Shown here piece by piece: positions 35,692-45,017 of a stretch of 64,000 nucleotides of DNA (positions are counted from its first letter, which is position 1; the number at the start of each line of letters is the position of its first letter). The notes beneath the pieces were generated by a model. That model saw nothing but the letters and a program-made list of their open reading frames with translations. It was not told where the DNA came from and made no database searches. A program made the translations under genes and the position numbers. Location of the stretch: the NCBI GenBank assembly GCA_937919925.1, contig CALFOT010000011.1, forward strand, positions 25,743-89,742, in the 5' to 3' direction. Source of the DNA: an uncultured bacterium. GTDB taxonomy: Bacteria; Planctomycetota; UBA1135.

Positions 35692-37446
35692 TTAACGGCG
35701 GAAAAAGGCTTTTTCAAGGTCTTCGATGGACAGCAGAATTCGCACCGGGCGGCCGTGTGCACAAGTGCGATCTTGTGGCAAATTGGCGCCGCGCTGCAAT
35801 AAACTTTGTAGTGCCTCGCGATCAACATAATCTCCGGCCATCACCGCGCCGCGACAAGCCATCGAAAAAAGCATCTCTTCTTGAATCATTTCTGGCGAGG
35901 CCGCGCGGTTCTCGGCGGCCATTTCAAGCAAATCCATCACCAGCTTTTCAGGGTGTAAGCGCGTTAGGCGTGCTGGCACTCCACGAATCGCCAAGGTGGT
36001 GGCGCCGAAGGCATCCACATCCACGCCGAGTCGCAAAAAAGTTTTCTGCCATCCGAGCAGTAACTCCAACTCGGTACGGCTTAAATCCACTAAAGCTGGC
36101 ACCAGCAATGGTTGCATGACCACCTGCCCCTGACGGATCTCGCGACGCAATTCCTCGAGGTTGACGCGTTCATGCAAAGCGTGTTGATCAATGATTTCCA
36201 CCCCCCCCGCCACCGGCCGAAAGAGGAAGGTATTGGCAATCGACAAAAACTCAGCTGCGGCGGGTTGCGCGGCGCTGGTCAGTGGAAGTTGTGCTGCAAC
36301 GGCGCTGGCAAGATCCAGGCGTTGCGCTGATGAGGTACGTAAATCATCCGGCCGCTGCCAACTTGGCGCTGGAAAGCTGTGGCTGCTAGTCGCCCCGCCA
36401 GAGGATGAGGTTTCCGCCACTGCCGAGCCAAACACGCCCACCGAACGGGTTGCCCAAGTGGACGCCGCCAAGCATTGGCGCAAAGTACTCACGACGGTAC
36501 CGAAAACGATGCGTTCGTCGCGAAACCGCACCTCGGTTTTTTGCGGGTGGACATTCACATCCACACGCTCGGGATCAAGGTGTAAGGCTAAAAACAAAGT
36601 GGGGTAATAGCCAATCGGTACATATTCTTTGACCCCTTCGCGCACCGCGCGCAACAGTCTTGCATCGCGCACCCAGCGACCATTTAAGAATAAATGCACG
36701 CGACGTGCATCCCGCCGCGCACTTTCTGGAGGCCCAATACGAGCGCTACACGATAGCCCCTCGCCAGGCCGGTCCAGAGCGATCATCCGCTGGGCAATAT
36801 GGGCACCAAACACGCTAGCACAACGAGCGCTGAGATCATCGTCGGCACGCACTTCAAACATCAAGCGGCCATTGTTCTCACACCGAAAAGCTACGCCCTC
36901 ATGGACCAAAGCCAAACGCTCCACCCATGCCACACAATGCCCTGCCTCAGTGCTGGCTTGTTTCATAAACTTGCGCCGTGCGGGCAATTCGGCGAACAAG
37001 TCAGCGACGATAAAGCGCGTGCCTTTGACTGCGGCAGCATCACGGACTTCACCGACCACACCAAAATCCACCTTCAAACTAGCGCCAGCAGGGTTGTGGG
37101 GCGTGCGTGAAATCACCTCCAGACGCGCCACCGAAGCAATCGAAGCGAGAGCCTCACCGCGAAATCCCAAAGATGCAATCGCCTCTAAATCAGCGCTAGA
37201 ACTAAGCTTGCTGGTGGCATGAGAAGTGACCGCGAGCACAAGTTCCGCGGCAACAATGCCATGGCCATTATCGCGCACTTCGATGCGGCGCAGACCGCCA
37301 TCGAGCAAGATCACATCAATGCTGGTTGCGCCGGCATCCAGCGCATTCTCAACCAACTCTTTGACTACGGAAGAAGGCCGCTCAACCACTTCGCCAGCGG
37401 CAATCTGATCGACCACAACCGCATCTAACTTGCGAATTGGACTCAT
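35692..37446 (-). CDS. mutL: DNA mismatch repair protein MutL (endonuclease type)
   Basis: About 584 residues. The GHKL ATPase motifs are complete: 'KELVENALDAGATSIDV', 'VRDNGHGI', 'ATSKLSSSADLEAIASLGFRGEAL'-type motif, and 'TRFIVADLFAELPARRKF'. The C-terminal domain carries the endonuclease motif DQHAxxExxxxE ('IIDQHALHERVNLEE') and 'CAHGRPV', so this MutL should nick DNA itself, as in organisms without MutH. ATG 37446 fits the conserved MSPIRKL start; the ORF track is 21 residues longer. The ATG overlaps the holA stop (ATGA). mutS is not in the window. Confidence 0.95.
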   Translation of the reverse strand: MSPIRKLDAVVVDQIAAGEVVERPSSVVKELVENALDAGATSIDVILLDGGLRRIEVRDNGHGIVAAELVLAVTSHATSKLSSSADLEAIASLGFRGEALASIASVARLEVISRTPHNPAGASLKVDFGVVGEVRDAAAVKGTRFIVADLFAELPARRKFMKQASTEAGHCVAWVERLALVHEGVAFRCENNGRLMFEVRADDDLSARCASVFGAHIAQRMIALDRPGEGLSCSARIGPPESARRDARRVHLFLNGRWVRDARLLRAVREGVKEYVPIGYYPTLFLALHLDPERVDVNVHPQKTEVRFRDERIVFGTVVSTLRQCLAASTWATRSVGVFGSAVAETSSSGGATSSHSFPAPSWQRPDDLRTSSAQRLDLASAVAAQLPLTSAAQPAAAEFLSIANTFLFRPVAGGVEIIDQHALHERVNLEELRREIRQGQVVMQPLLVPALVDLSRTELELLLGWQKTFLRLGVDVDAFGATTLAIRGVPARLTRLHPEKLVMDLLEMAAENRAASPEMIQEEMLFSMACRGAVMAGDYVDREALQSLLQRGANLPQDRTCAHGRPVRILLSIEDLEKAFFRR

Positions 37447-38588
37447 GTTTGTTTGCGCCGAAAAACGCGGAAGGCTAGGTATTCCAGTGCGCGCGAGCTG
37501 TTCCGCCATCCGGAAATCTTGACATTAGTTTCCGCTTCGACCAAACACTCCAGCACTAAGGCTAAAAACTTTTCGTTACAAACGGCTAAGCGTTTTTCCA
37601 TGCGCCGCACCACCGGCATACTCGGACGCGAACCCGCGGCGCTAAGTGCTTCTTCGATAGGGCTACCACCATCGACCGCAGCGCGCACCAGAGCAGTCTT
37701 GGTACGTTCGCGCACCAGGGTGGAAAGTATCATGCCAAATGCTTCACGAGCAGCAAGACGTCGGCCATCCCACGAGCGCATGCCCACCGCATCCAAACTG
37801 CGTATCAGTTTCAATGCCGTGCCAGAATCACCACTCAAAATCGCATCCGTGAAATCAAATGCCGTGCCTTCTGCACTGCGCGCAGCAACTTGCCGGACTT
37901 CGTCTTCGCCGATGCTTTCGATGCCGAGCAAGCCAAAATGTTCGAGTGCCTGAACCAAATCATTGGGGCGCGCGCCGGCGAGTTGTACCAGCAAGCCAGC
38001 GGCACCGCGCTGTAGGCGCAAACTGCGTGCTGCCGCTTCGGCAGTAACGAAAATAGCAGCTTCTGAGGCATCTGGATCCGGGCGCCACGGCGGAGGATCA
38101 GCATACAAACCACGAAAGCGCACTTTCTCAACGCCTTTGCGCCGGGTGCTAGAAAGTTCTTTGGCGCCTTTGGATGCGCCACCGCCCACTTGCAGCACAA
38201 TCCATTCTGGTCCGGAATCACTGGCTGCACAATCCAGCAGGGCTGCCGTTAACCGCGGCCATTTGCTCAGAGCCTTGGACGCACGCCCAAGAATCAAAGC
38301 TTGGCGACTTGCGAACAACGATGGCGAGGCCAGAAAACTATCCACCAAATCCGGTGAAAAATCTGGCGCGGCGCAATCCAAATCGAGCAAGTCGAGTTCC
38401 GCAATACCACGGCCAAAAGTACGCGCAGCAGCGAGGATTTGCTCACCGAACCAGGCTTCCTCTTCGCCACTGGTGGGTGGCAAAATCAACAGCAACTTGG
38501 GTAACTCTCCGACGCTAGCACGCGCACACCACGCGCGGCAACTGGTGCCGGGATCAGGAACTTTTTTCTTCGGCGCTGCTGCAGCCAT
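37443..38588 (-). CDS. holA: DNA polymerase III delta subunit (clamp-loader wrench)
   Basis: About 381 residues. The protein has the HolA plan: a divergent N-terminal AAA+-like part ('LLILPPTSGEEEAWFGEQIL'), 'LFASRQALILGRASKALSKW', 'LLVQLAGARPNDLVQALEHF' and a helical C-terminal collar domain ('RALEYLAFRVFR'). HolA opens the sliding clamp in the clamp loader. Sequence identity in this family is low, so the call rests on domain order and context. ATG 38588 overlaps the ubiA stop (TGATG); GTG 38591 is the alternative. It is coupled to both ubiA and mutL. Confidence 0.72.
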   Translation of the reverse strand: MAAAAPKKKVPDPGTSCRAWCARASVGELPKLLLILPPTSGEEEAWFGEQILAAARTFGRGIAELDLLDLDCAAPDFSPDLVDSFLASPSLFASRQALILGRASKALSKWPRLTAALLDCAASDSGPEWIVLQVGGGASKGAKELSSTRRKGVEKVRFRGLYADPPPWRPDPDASEAAIFVTAEAAARSLRLQRGAAGLLVQLAGARPNDLVQALEHFGLLGIESIGEDEVRQVAARSAEGTAFDFTDAILSGDSGTALKLIRSLDAVGMRSWDGRRLAAREAFGMILSTLVRERTKTALVRAAVDGGSPIEEALSAAGSRPSMPVVRRMEKRLAVCNEKFLALVLECLVEAETNVKISGWRNSSRALEYLAFRVFRRKQT

Positions 38589-39469
38589 CACCCTAGATTA
38601 GCCGCGCCGCCCGTCCATGCCATGTCGAGCCACAGCGCCACAAAAAACAGCACTCCCACCCAAGAATTCACGCGGAAAAATACCAACGGCACGCGCTCCA
38701 AGCGGCCACCACGGAGCAACCAATGCTCAAAACCAAGTAAGGCCGCAATCGTGAGGAGCCCCAAAGAATAAAAAGCCCCCAATGCTGCACGCTGACCGAC
38801 GATGACCCAGGCAGCCACAGCCAGCCCGTACAGCACCATAGAGCCAATCCGCGTGACCGTACTACCGAAGCGCGCCGGGAAAGAGTACAGGCCTTCGCGG
38901 CGGTCGTGAGGGATGTCTTGGATGGCATAAAGCAAGTCAAAGCCGCTCACCCACGCCACCACCCCAAGCCCCACCCACAGTGGTGTATCCCAACCACTTT
39001 GAAAACTCTTCGCCACGGCTAACCACGCACCCGCAGGGGCTAGACCCAGAGCCACCCCAAGCCCAAGATGACACAGCCAACTAAGGTGCTTGAGTTTGGA
39101 GTAGCCGAGCAACACCACCAAGACCGGTAACGCCAACCAGCCACAAAGCGGTGCCAAGGCGAATGCGGCAGCTACGAAAACCACGCTGCTCACAGCGGTG
39201 AACAAAACGGCAAAACGTAGCGATAGAGCACCCGTCACCAATTCACGGGTGGCGGTGCGCGGATTGGTGGCATCCAGGGTGCGGTCAGAAATGCGGTTGA
39301 AGGCCATCCCAGCCGAACGCGCGGCCACAGCGGCAAGCACAATCAGCCATAAATCCAGCCCATTGGGCAAGCCACCAGCGGCAAGCCAGGCACCAGCCAA
39401 AGCAAAAGGCAAGGCGAACACCGAGTGTTCGAATTTGATCATACGCAAAGTCGTGGTGAGCGAAGTCAT
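38588..39469 (-). CDS. ubiA: UbiA-family prenyltransferase (UbiA/MqnP-like)
   Basis: About 293 residues with roughly eight membrane segments. The start 'LRMIKFEHSVFALPFALAGA' and the first aspartate motif 'NRISDRTLDATNPRTATREL' are characteristic. The second motif region is 'LYAIQDIPHDRREGLYS'. It transfers a polyprenyl chain to an aromatic quinone precursor. The 'KFEHSVFALPFA' signature is common in MqnP of the futalosine menaquinone pathway, so MqnP is as likely as 4-hydroxybenzoate prenyltransferase. ATG 39469 overlaps the ubiX stop. It sits in a ubiE/menG-CPBP-ubiX-ubiA run. Confidence 0.9.
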   Translation of the reverse strand: MTSLTTTLRMIKFEHSVFALPFALAGAWLAAGGLPNGLDLWLIVLAAVAARSAGMAFNRISDRTLDATNPRTATRELVTGALSLRFAVLFTAVSSVVFVAAAFALAPLCGWLALPVLVVLLGYSKLKHLSWLCHLGLGVALGLAPAGAWLAVAKSFQSGWDTPLWVGLGVVAWVSGFDLLYAIQDIPHDRREGLYSFPARFGSTVTRIGSMVLYGLAVAAWVIVGQRAALGAFYSLGLLTIAALLGFEHWLLRGGRLERVPLVFFRVNSWVGVLFFVALWLDMAWTGGAANLG

Positions 39470-40077
39470 GCGCAAGGCCCCACGCCACCATCCCACGGGG
39501 GAAGGCAATCTTGCTGAATTCCACAGCAGTTCAAAATCTTGCCGCAAACTTGGTTGACTAAATCAGCAATGCTCTGAGGCCTTTGATAGAAACCTGGAGA
39601 TGCCGGCAAAATCGTCGCCCCTGCCCAAGCCAAACGGGATAGGCAATCGATATGTTGCCGCGAGAGTGGGCTTTCGCGTGGTACCACCAAGAGCTGCTTG
39701 CCTTCTTTAAGCGCCACTTGCGCCGCACGTTCAATCAAGTTGGAGGCGCTACCGTAAGCAATCGCCGCAATCGTACTTAAGGAACAAGGCACGAGTAACA
39801 CCGCGTCGCCAATCGCGGTACCGGAAGCTGGTGGTGCACCGATATCGTGATGAGGCCATAGACGTAAACCAGCGGGAGCTGCTTGCCCGTCTAATAACAC
39901 GGCTGGGTCATCCAACAGGCGGATATCCATTTCTTCCCAAAGTACCCGACGGGCCGCGGCGGAGTAAATCAAATCCACCTCAACACCGGCGGCAAGCAAC
40001 AACTGCAGGGTACGAACGGCATAACATGCCCCACTGGCGCCAGAAACGCCAAGGACAACTTTGTGGATGGGGCTCAT
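39466..40077 (-). CDS. ubiX: Flavin prenyltransferase UbiX
   Basis: About 203 residues. UbiX attaches dimethylallyl to FMN to make prenylated FMN, the cofactor of UbiD-type decarboxylases in quinone synthesis. 'VVLGVSGASGACYAVRTLQ' is the FMN-binding start. 'LVPCSLSTIAAIAYGSASNL' and 'VVPRESPLSRQHIDCLSRLA' are family motifs. ATG 40077 gives the conserved N-terminus; the ORF track adds 19 spurious residues. It starts two bases after the CPBP stop and overlaps ubiA. No UbiD is visible in this window. Confidence 0.95.
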   Translation of the reverse strand: MSPIHKVVLGVSGASGACYAVRTLQLLLAAGVEVDLIYSAAARRVLWEEMDIRLLDDPAVLLDGQAAPAGLRLWPHHDIGAPPASGTAIGDAVLLVPCSLSTIAAIAYGSASNLIERAAQVALKEGKQLLVVPRESPLSRQHIDCLSRLAWAGATILPASPGFYQRPQSIADLVNQVCGKILNCCGIQQDCLPPWDGGVGPCA

Positions 40078-40079
40078 GA

Positions 40080-40838
40080 TCAGGATGGAAGGAGTAAGTA
40101 AATCGCATCGTAAGCAAAATGCGCATAAGCACAAACCGCCAAGCCACGAAAGATAAACAAGAGGCCAAAACTTAAGCCGGCAATGGTGCGGAAGGCTAAG
40201 ACATCGGGCTCGAAAGCTTGGGTGTTGCCATAGAGGCCATGGGCCGCAGCGAAGGTGAAGGCAGAGAACAACAAGGCCAAAAAAAGCGCTAAACGCCGCG
40301 AGGTGAGCTCCGCGGCAAAATGGCGAAACAGAAAATTGAGCGCCAGAGCCACAGCGCCAAGGCCAATGAGCCGAAACAACAGTTCTTCATAGAGCCCTGC
40401 ACCGGCAGCGACCGCCAGGCTCGTATGCACCGATCCCAGGCTCGCACTTGCAACCGCAAAGCCAGTGCGGGCTTCTCCCAACCACAACGGGGAAGCCGCC
40501 AGAGGCAGCCAGCGAGTGAGAGCCATCAAGCCTGGTCCGAGTACCACAGCCCAAACAAGGCCCTCCAGCAAGATCAAGACCGCGCCACCGCGCCACGGCA
40601 AGCTTAGCGCTTGGATCCGTCCTACGGCCCACAAAAAGCACACCGCCAAAAGGATCCACAATACCGTGATTCCAGTGCTTCCAGCCCACTCCAAAACGGA
40701 TTCCACCAAAAAAAAAGTTTCTAATTGTGCGCCGTGGCGGCCGCTGAGATGGAGCAAGGCCAAAGGTAGGAGCATGAACAAACTCACCGCAGGATCGCGC
40801 GTGGCTTCGCCGAGGCGCCGGATTTCGTGGCGCGTCAT
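40080..40838 (-). CDS. CPBP-family intramembrane protease
   Basis: About 252 residues with multiple hydrophobic segments. The Abi/CPBP motif EExxxR is 'GLYEELLFRLIGLG', and the later histidine motifs may be 'FAAAHGLYG' and 'AYAHFAYDAIY'. Such proteins belong to the Rce1-like glutamate protease group. Bacterial members act in signalling, bacteriocin immunity or unknown roles. ATG 40838 overlaps the ubiE stop and is preferred over the longer ORF. Its place inside a quinone operon suggests co-expression rather than a proven link. Confidence 0.83.
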   Translation of the reverse strand: MTRHEIRRLGEATRDPAVSLFMLLPLALLHLSGRHGAQLETFFLVESVLEWAGSTGITVLWILLAVCFLWAVGRIQALSLPWRGGAVLILLEGLVWAVVLGPGLMALTRWLPLAASPLWLGEARTGFAVASASLGSVHTSLAVAAGAGLYEELLFRLIGLGAVALALNFLFRHFAAELTSRRLALFLALLFSAFTFAAAHGLYGNTQAFEPDVLAFRTIAGLSFGLLFIFRGLAVCAYAHFAYDAIYLLLPS

Positions 40839-41542
40839 AACGCGGAACTCTCCTTGCGCGCCAGAAACAAACGCGCAACACCACCCGCTAATGCCAAGTT
40901 CTGTTCCACCACAAAACCAGCTTCTTTTAGCCAAAGAGAAAACTCGCTTGGTGTGGCGAAGTTGTCAACGCTTGCTGGTAGGTAGCGGTATGCACCGCTG
41001 CGGCCCGCGCGCACAATTTTCGCGAGCAAAGGTAAGACATGCAGAAAGTAGAAACGAAACAAGCTGCGCCAAACTGGATTTGGAATCGGGAAAAACTCCA
41101 AAATAGCCAGCCGCCCACCGCTCTGCAAAACTCGTTGGCATTCCCGTAATCCGCGTTGTGGATCTTCAACATTACGAATGCCAAAGGCTATGGTGACGGC
41201 CGCGAAGCTAGCGTCCGCAAATGGCAAGGCTTGGGCGTCGGCCTGCAGCCAACACATTTGCCGCGGCAAACGACGGTCTTTGTGCAGCGCTGCCTGCAAC
41301 ATCGGCAAAGTGAAATCAGCAGCACACACCGCGGCACCGCAATCCGCCAAAGCCAGAGCCAAATCGCCGGTGCCGCAGCAAAGATCCAGGACCTCACTAC
41401 CCGGCGGTAAATCCAAACAACGGATGGCACGCCGACGCCACGCCCGATCGATACCGAAACTAAGCAGGCGGTTTAAAAAATCGTAGCGCGGCGCAATTTC
41501 GCCGAACATCGCCTGAATCTCCTGTCCTGGAGGAGCTGCCAT
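40835..41542 (-). CDS. ubiE: Demethylmenaquinone/ubiquinone methyltransferase
   Basis: A 235-residue class I SAM methyltransferase catalysing the C-methylation late in menaquinone or ubiquinone synthesis. 'MFGEIAPRYDFLNRLLSFG' is the signature start of MenG/UbiE. 'EVLDLCCGTGDLAL' is the SAM-binding motif, and 'VTIAFGIRNVEDPQRGLRE' is the second family motif. It heads the operon toward CPBP, ubiX, ubiA, holA and mutL. With MqnP-like UbiA downstream, menaquinone is the more likely product. Confidence 0.94.
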   Translation of the reverse strand: MAAPPGQEIQAMFGEIAPRYDFLNRLLSFGIDRAWRRRAIRCLDLPPGSEVLDLCCGTGDLALALADCGAAVCAADFTLPMLQAALHKDRRLPRQMCWLQADAQALPFADASFAAVTIAFGIRNVEDPQRGLRECQRVLQSGGRLAILEFFPIPNPVWRSLFRFYFLHVLPLLAKIVRAGRSGAYRYLPASVDNFATPSEFSLWLKEAGFVVEQNLALAGGVARLFLARKESSAL

Positions 41543-41585
41543 GTGAGTCTATTGTCTAGTCGCCGGAGGTCCGGGTAAAGCAAAG

Positions 41586-41613
41586 ACGGCTCCTTCCCAA
41601 AGGAAGGAGCCGT
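41586..41613 (-). terminator. Rho-independent terminator for the large lipoprotein gene
   Basis: ACGGCTCCTTCC and GGAAGGAGCCGT form a perfect 12-bp stem around a 4-nt loop. On the minus strand it is followed by a T-rich stretch (CTTTGCTTT), directly downstream of the gene ending at 41656 and upstream of ubiE. It separates the two transcription units. Confidence 0.85.
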
Positions 41614-41655
41614 TGCAGGAAGCCTAAAGCGGCTTCACCAACAAGCCTCTGCGGC

Positions 41656-44600
41656 TTATTGACGCCAGTAATGACAGAGAATCGAGGCCCCCGGCACCTT
41701 AATCGGCTCTACAAACGGAAGCCCTGTGCTTAACTCGATGACATCGACCAAACCATTCGAGTTCGCTGCGAACAAGAACCGAGGGGTAGAAACCGGTGCA
41801 GCACCGCGGTGCATACCTTTGCCCGAATGCATCACAAAGCCACCAATGCTCTGGTACAAAGGCTGGGTCGTATCACCAATGTTATTCAAATCATCCAAGG
41901 CTAGGTCCAAAATCGCCGAAGATGAGAAAACTCCAGAGAGCTGCTTTTGCAAGCCCCATTCTTTGGAACGGCGGTTTGGGTCAGAAAAGCCCGGCGCATC
42001 ACGCAAGACCACTACGCCAAAAGGAGAACTAGAAAGGATGATTTGATCGACTATGCCCTGACCACCTGAAGAATAAGCCACATACACACCGTGTTGGCTA
42101 TTCGAAGGATCCATGGTCATGGCACTTGCATTGGAAAAGCCGGTGCGGCCTTCCAGCGTAGGTGCGCCAATGAAGTCGTCATAACCAATGCCTTGGATGC
42201 CATCGGGGCCCGACTCAAAAATGGTCATCTCCCCAGTAGAGGAAATGAGGTAAGCATAGTACAGACCAGTTCCGTAACCGAAACCGGCATCGCGATCGCC
42301 AACCGCCAAAAGACGTGGGTTGTTCACACCAGGAATGACTTTGCGCGTGGTAAAGGCACCAGCCTCAATGATGGCCATCGAACCGCTACGCTCACAGATG
42401 ACCAAGATATCTTCGCCATCAGGTTGCCAAACAATTTCTGTTGGACCAAGTCCAAGACGATTGTTCACCGCATCAAAGATTTGGGTCGTTTTGACGACTT
42501 GATGGAAAGTGGGCGAATTCGGATCGGTGTCAATGAAAGTAATGGTGCTCGGCCCAGTATTGGTCACTGCAAGAGTGTTCAAGTCTGGGGACATCGCCAA
42601 GTCGCCTGGGCTCGAAACTGGAATTCGGTCTATCACCGTCATGCGGTTGCTATTGAGCACGACCACTTGACTACCGGAACTATCTAGCACGTAGAGGAAG
42701 TGACCAATCTGCTGACGAATGACGAAGCTCGGGCAACCGGGTTGGGTGGGTGCAGGGCCGTAGAAGTTAAAGCCGGGGTAGCTGGCCGATTCACTCAACA
42801 AGCCACTAGGGCCATTACCACCAATCGTGCCGAAAGCATTGCCAAAAGTCAGACGGTTCACCAAACCACCGTTCAGTTGCGTGGGCTCTTCCGTCTGGAT
42901 GACCGGCGAGTAACAAGCAGGCGCTAACTGAATCCGAGGTGGGTTCGGATGAGGTGCGAAAGAGATGCCATTGCCGGTGCGGAAAATACCCCCAGCAAGA
43001 GGGTGAGTCTGGAACGCCGAACTTGCACAAAGGTTACGCCCGCCAGAAAGGCACATCGAATTGTTGAAGGCCACATCCAAAGAGTGACCGAGCATCATGT
43101 CGATTACCGTGCCAACCGAATCGGAACCAATCAGTTGCGTTTGCAGCGAAGAGTTCTGGGCCAAAGTCATGACGCCGCGTGACCCACCAGCGATGGTTGT
43201 CGTAGCCGCAGACAAGGGCGGAAACAAACCGGCAATCTGCAAGTTCGGGTTAAACGGAAACTTCGAGACGTCGCCAGCGACAGGGTTGCCGTCAATATCG
43301 AACTCGACGTTGTAGAACGGGTTGTTGGTGTCGTGCGTTGGATCACCGGTACCTTGACCAAAACCATCTAGGTCAATAACCCGGATACCACCGGTAACAC
43401 CGCCACCATTGGAAGCTACGACGATGGCGCCAGGAGCCACTGGAACGTTGACCATGCCGACACAATCGGAACCAATCGTGAAGCTAACTGCGGTGGATTC
43501 ACTCGAGCCCGCATTGACATTGAGGAACAAGTCTTGCAAGGCACTGTGGAAGTTCGTGACCGTGGCCACTGCTTGCGCGCCGAATGGATCCATGCCAGGA
43601 AAGTTCACTACCGGCACGATGCGGTATTCCGTGAAGTTAAACGGACTTACTGGTACAGCGGTGTAGGGCAGTGGAATGCTCTGTCCGGGAGGTGGATCTC
43701 CGGGGCGTACTGGGGGCAGAAATTCCACGGTGAACTGACTGGACAGTGCAGGTGGCACCAGACCAGGAATCGGGCCTACGGAGTGTGGCTGCACGGCTTC
43801 ACTAAAACTCCAGCGAATGTCTTGATCGCAAGGAATATCCGTTGCGAGATCGCGTGGAGTGGTCACAGCATCTCCACCGATACCATCAAGGAGTGGTCCT
43901 GGAGCCGTTAAATCGGGCTCAACCATCGAGGTAGCTACGCCGCCATTTTCAAGGTAGCGGTTATCTGCAGACAGCACACCACCGATGACAGACCCCTCTT
44001 CGATGCCTTTGATGACCACGCGAATCACTCGATTCGATGGGAAAGTTTCGTAAGTAGAAAGGTTGCTATCCGAATCGACCACAAACACAAAAGTGTTCTG
44101 ATTGATAAATGCGCCCGCGTTGACGAAGGAACCATCCACAACGCCATTGACATCATCGTTCGTTCCTGGGAAACCAATTCCAGGATTCGTCTCATTGCCA
44201 CTGCGATCCACAAGGCTGGCTGAAACGCCATTCTGCCCGTTTGCCGTAACCCAGGTCTCCAGGGTTGGTCCGGAACCGAAGTAAGTGCGGCCATTGATGA
44301 AGCCGCGGCCCTGGATGATGGTGCTCGCACCGGTGCTTTGATCATAAGCAACCACCGAAATCGCACCGGTCAAACCGTTATTCGACAAACCCGCTGCGGT
44401 GGGATCCAGTACCGACTCTGTTTTCAGCGAACGCGAGAACTTCACCGCAACAAAGTGGTTGCCCTTGACGTTGTTCGGGTTCACGGCTCCAGCCTTCCAT
44501 GGAGTTGGAGGCTTCACCGGGTTCAATACGGTCGACGGATTGTCGAGCAAATCTTGAATGGTGCGAATCTCGATGACTTGAGAAGTCGGGAGACCGTTAG

Positions 44601-44793
44601 AAGGGTTTGCAACTGGAATCACATAAGGCAACAAGCGGCCAAAGCCGTTGCTGACCTCAACGATATTCATCGTATCGGAAGACGAATTCGAATCACTCTT
44701 TAGAGGGCTGGCGCCCTGATTCAAATTGAAACAGGAAACTGCGCCCAGCAAAGCTGTTAGCGCAACGGTTTGAAGTAAGATCTTTGATTCCAT
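41656..44793 (-). CDS. Very large lipoprotein with Ig-like N-terminal half and beta-propeller C-terminal half
   Basis: About 1045 residues from ATG 44793, which starts a lipoprotein-like signal ('TALLGAVSCFNLN'). The N-terminal half is beta-rich and resembles bacterial Ig-like repeats ('ATDIPCDQDIRWSFSEAV'). The C-terminal half contains propeller-type blades ('LYVLDSSGSQVVVLNSNRM', 'GDLAMSPDLNTLAVTNTG', 'EIVWQPDGEDILVICERSG') like YVTN/surface-layer proteins. A cell-surface binding or scaffold role is inferred. The protein ends at 'CHYWRQ' and is followed by a strong terminator. It is monocistronic, unlike most of its neighbours. No enzymatic motif was recognised. Confidence 0.72.
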   Translation of the reverse strand: MESKILLQTVALTALLGAVSCFNLNQGASPLKSDSNSSSDTMNIVEVSNGFGRLLPYVIPVANPSNGLPTSQVIEIRTIQDLLDNPSTVLNPVKPPTPWKAGAVNPNNVKGNHFVAVKFSRSLKTESVLDPTAAGLSNNGLTGAISVVAYDQSTGASTIIQGRGFINGRTYFGSGPTLETWVTANGQNGVSASLVDRSGNETNPGIGFPGTNDDVNGVVDGSFVNAGAFINQNTFVFVVDSDSNLSTYETFPSNRVIRVVIKGIEEGSVIGGVLSADNRYLENGGVATSMVEPDLTAPGPLLDGIGGDAVTTPRDLATDIPCDQDIRWSFSEAVQPHSVGPIPGLVPPALSSQFTVEFLPPVRPGDPPPGQSIPLPYTAVPVSPFNFTEYRIVPVVNFPGMDPFGAQAVATVTNFHSALQDLFLNVNAGSSESTAVSFTIGSDCVGMVNVPVAPGAIVVASNGGGVTGGIRVIDLDGFGQGTGDPTHDTNNPFYNVEFDIDGNPVAGDVSKFPFNPNLQIAGLFPPLSAATTTIAGGSRGVMTLAQNSSLQTQLIGSDSVGTVIDMMLGHSLDVAFNNSMCLSGGRNLCASSAFQTHPLAGGIFRTGNGISFAPHPNPPRIQLAPACYSPVIQTEEPTQLNGGLVNRLTFGNAFGTIGGNGPSGLLSESASYPGFNFYGPAPTQPGCPSFVIRQQIGHFLYVLDSSGSQVVVLNSNRMTVIDRIPVSSPGDLAMSPDLNTLAVTNTGPSTITFIDTDPNSPTFHQVVKTTQIFDAVNNRLGLGPTEIVWQPDGEDILVICERSGSMAIIEAGAFTTRKVIPGVNNPRLLAVGDRDAGFGYGTGLYYAYLISSTGEMTIFESGPDGIQGIGYDDFIGAPTLEGRTGFSNASAMTMDPSNSQHGVYVAYSSGGQGIVDQIILSSSPFGVVVLRDAPGFSDPNRRSKEWGLQKQLSGVFSSSAILDLALDDLNNIGDTTQPLYQSIGGFVMHSGKGMHRGAAPVSTPRFLFAANSNGLVDVIELSTGLPFVEPIKVPGASILCHYWRQ

Positions 44794-45017
44794 GGGGTTC
44801 TCACGCAGGACCAGACAAGTCCGATGACCGTGACAGGAGCAACAATCATGCCATCCCCTGACGCGCCTGCCTAGCACTACAGTGCAAGCAATTTACCACA
44901 GAGAGTGCGGTTTCGCACGCCTGCTGCCTAGTGGCCCCATCATACTCTTTTCTGATTGGCCCAGTTATCTGCGGTCTTCATTGGCAATCCGTGCCGTCAG
45001 CGGGCAAAATCAGAGTC
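44794..45017. other. Divergent regulatory region between the lipoprotein gene and ruvB
   Basis: This 224-bp region is the largest gene-free stretch. It contains a perfect 5-bp-arm palindrome GCACT-AC-AGTGC at 44874-44885 and a small hairpin GTGCG-GTTT-CGCAC. Both could be regulatory for either divergent gene. No tRNA, riboswitch or ORF was recognised, and no convincing promoter boxes were found. Confidence 0.4.
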
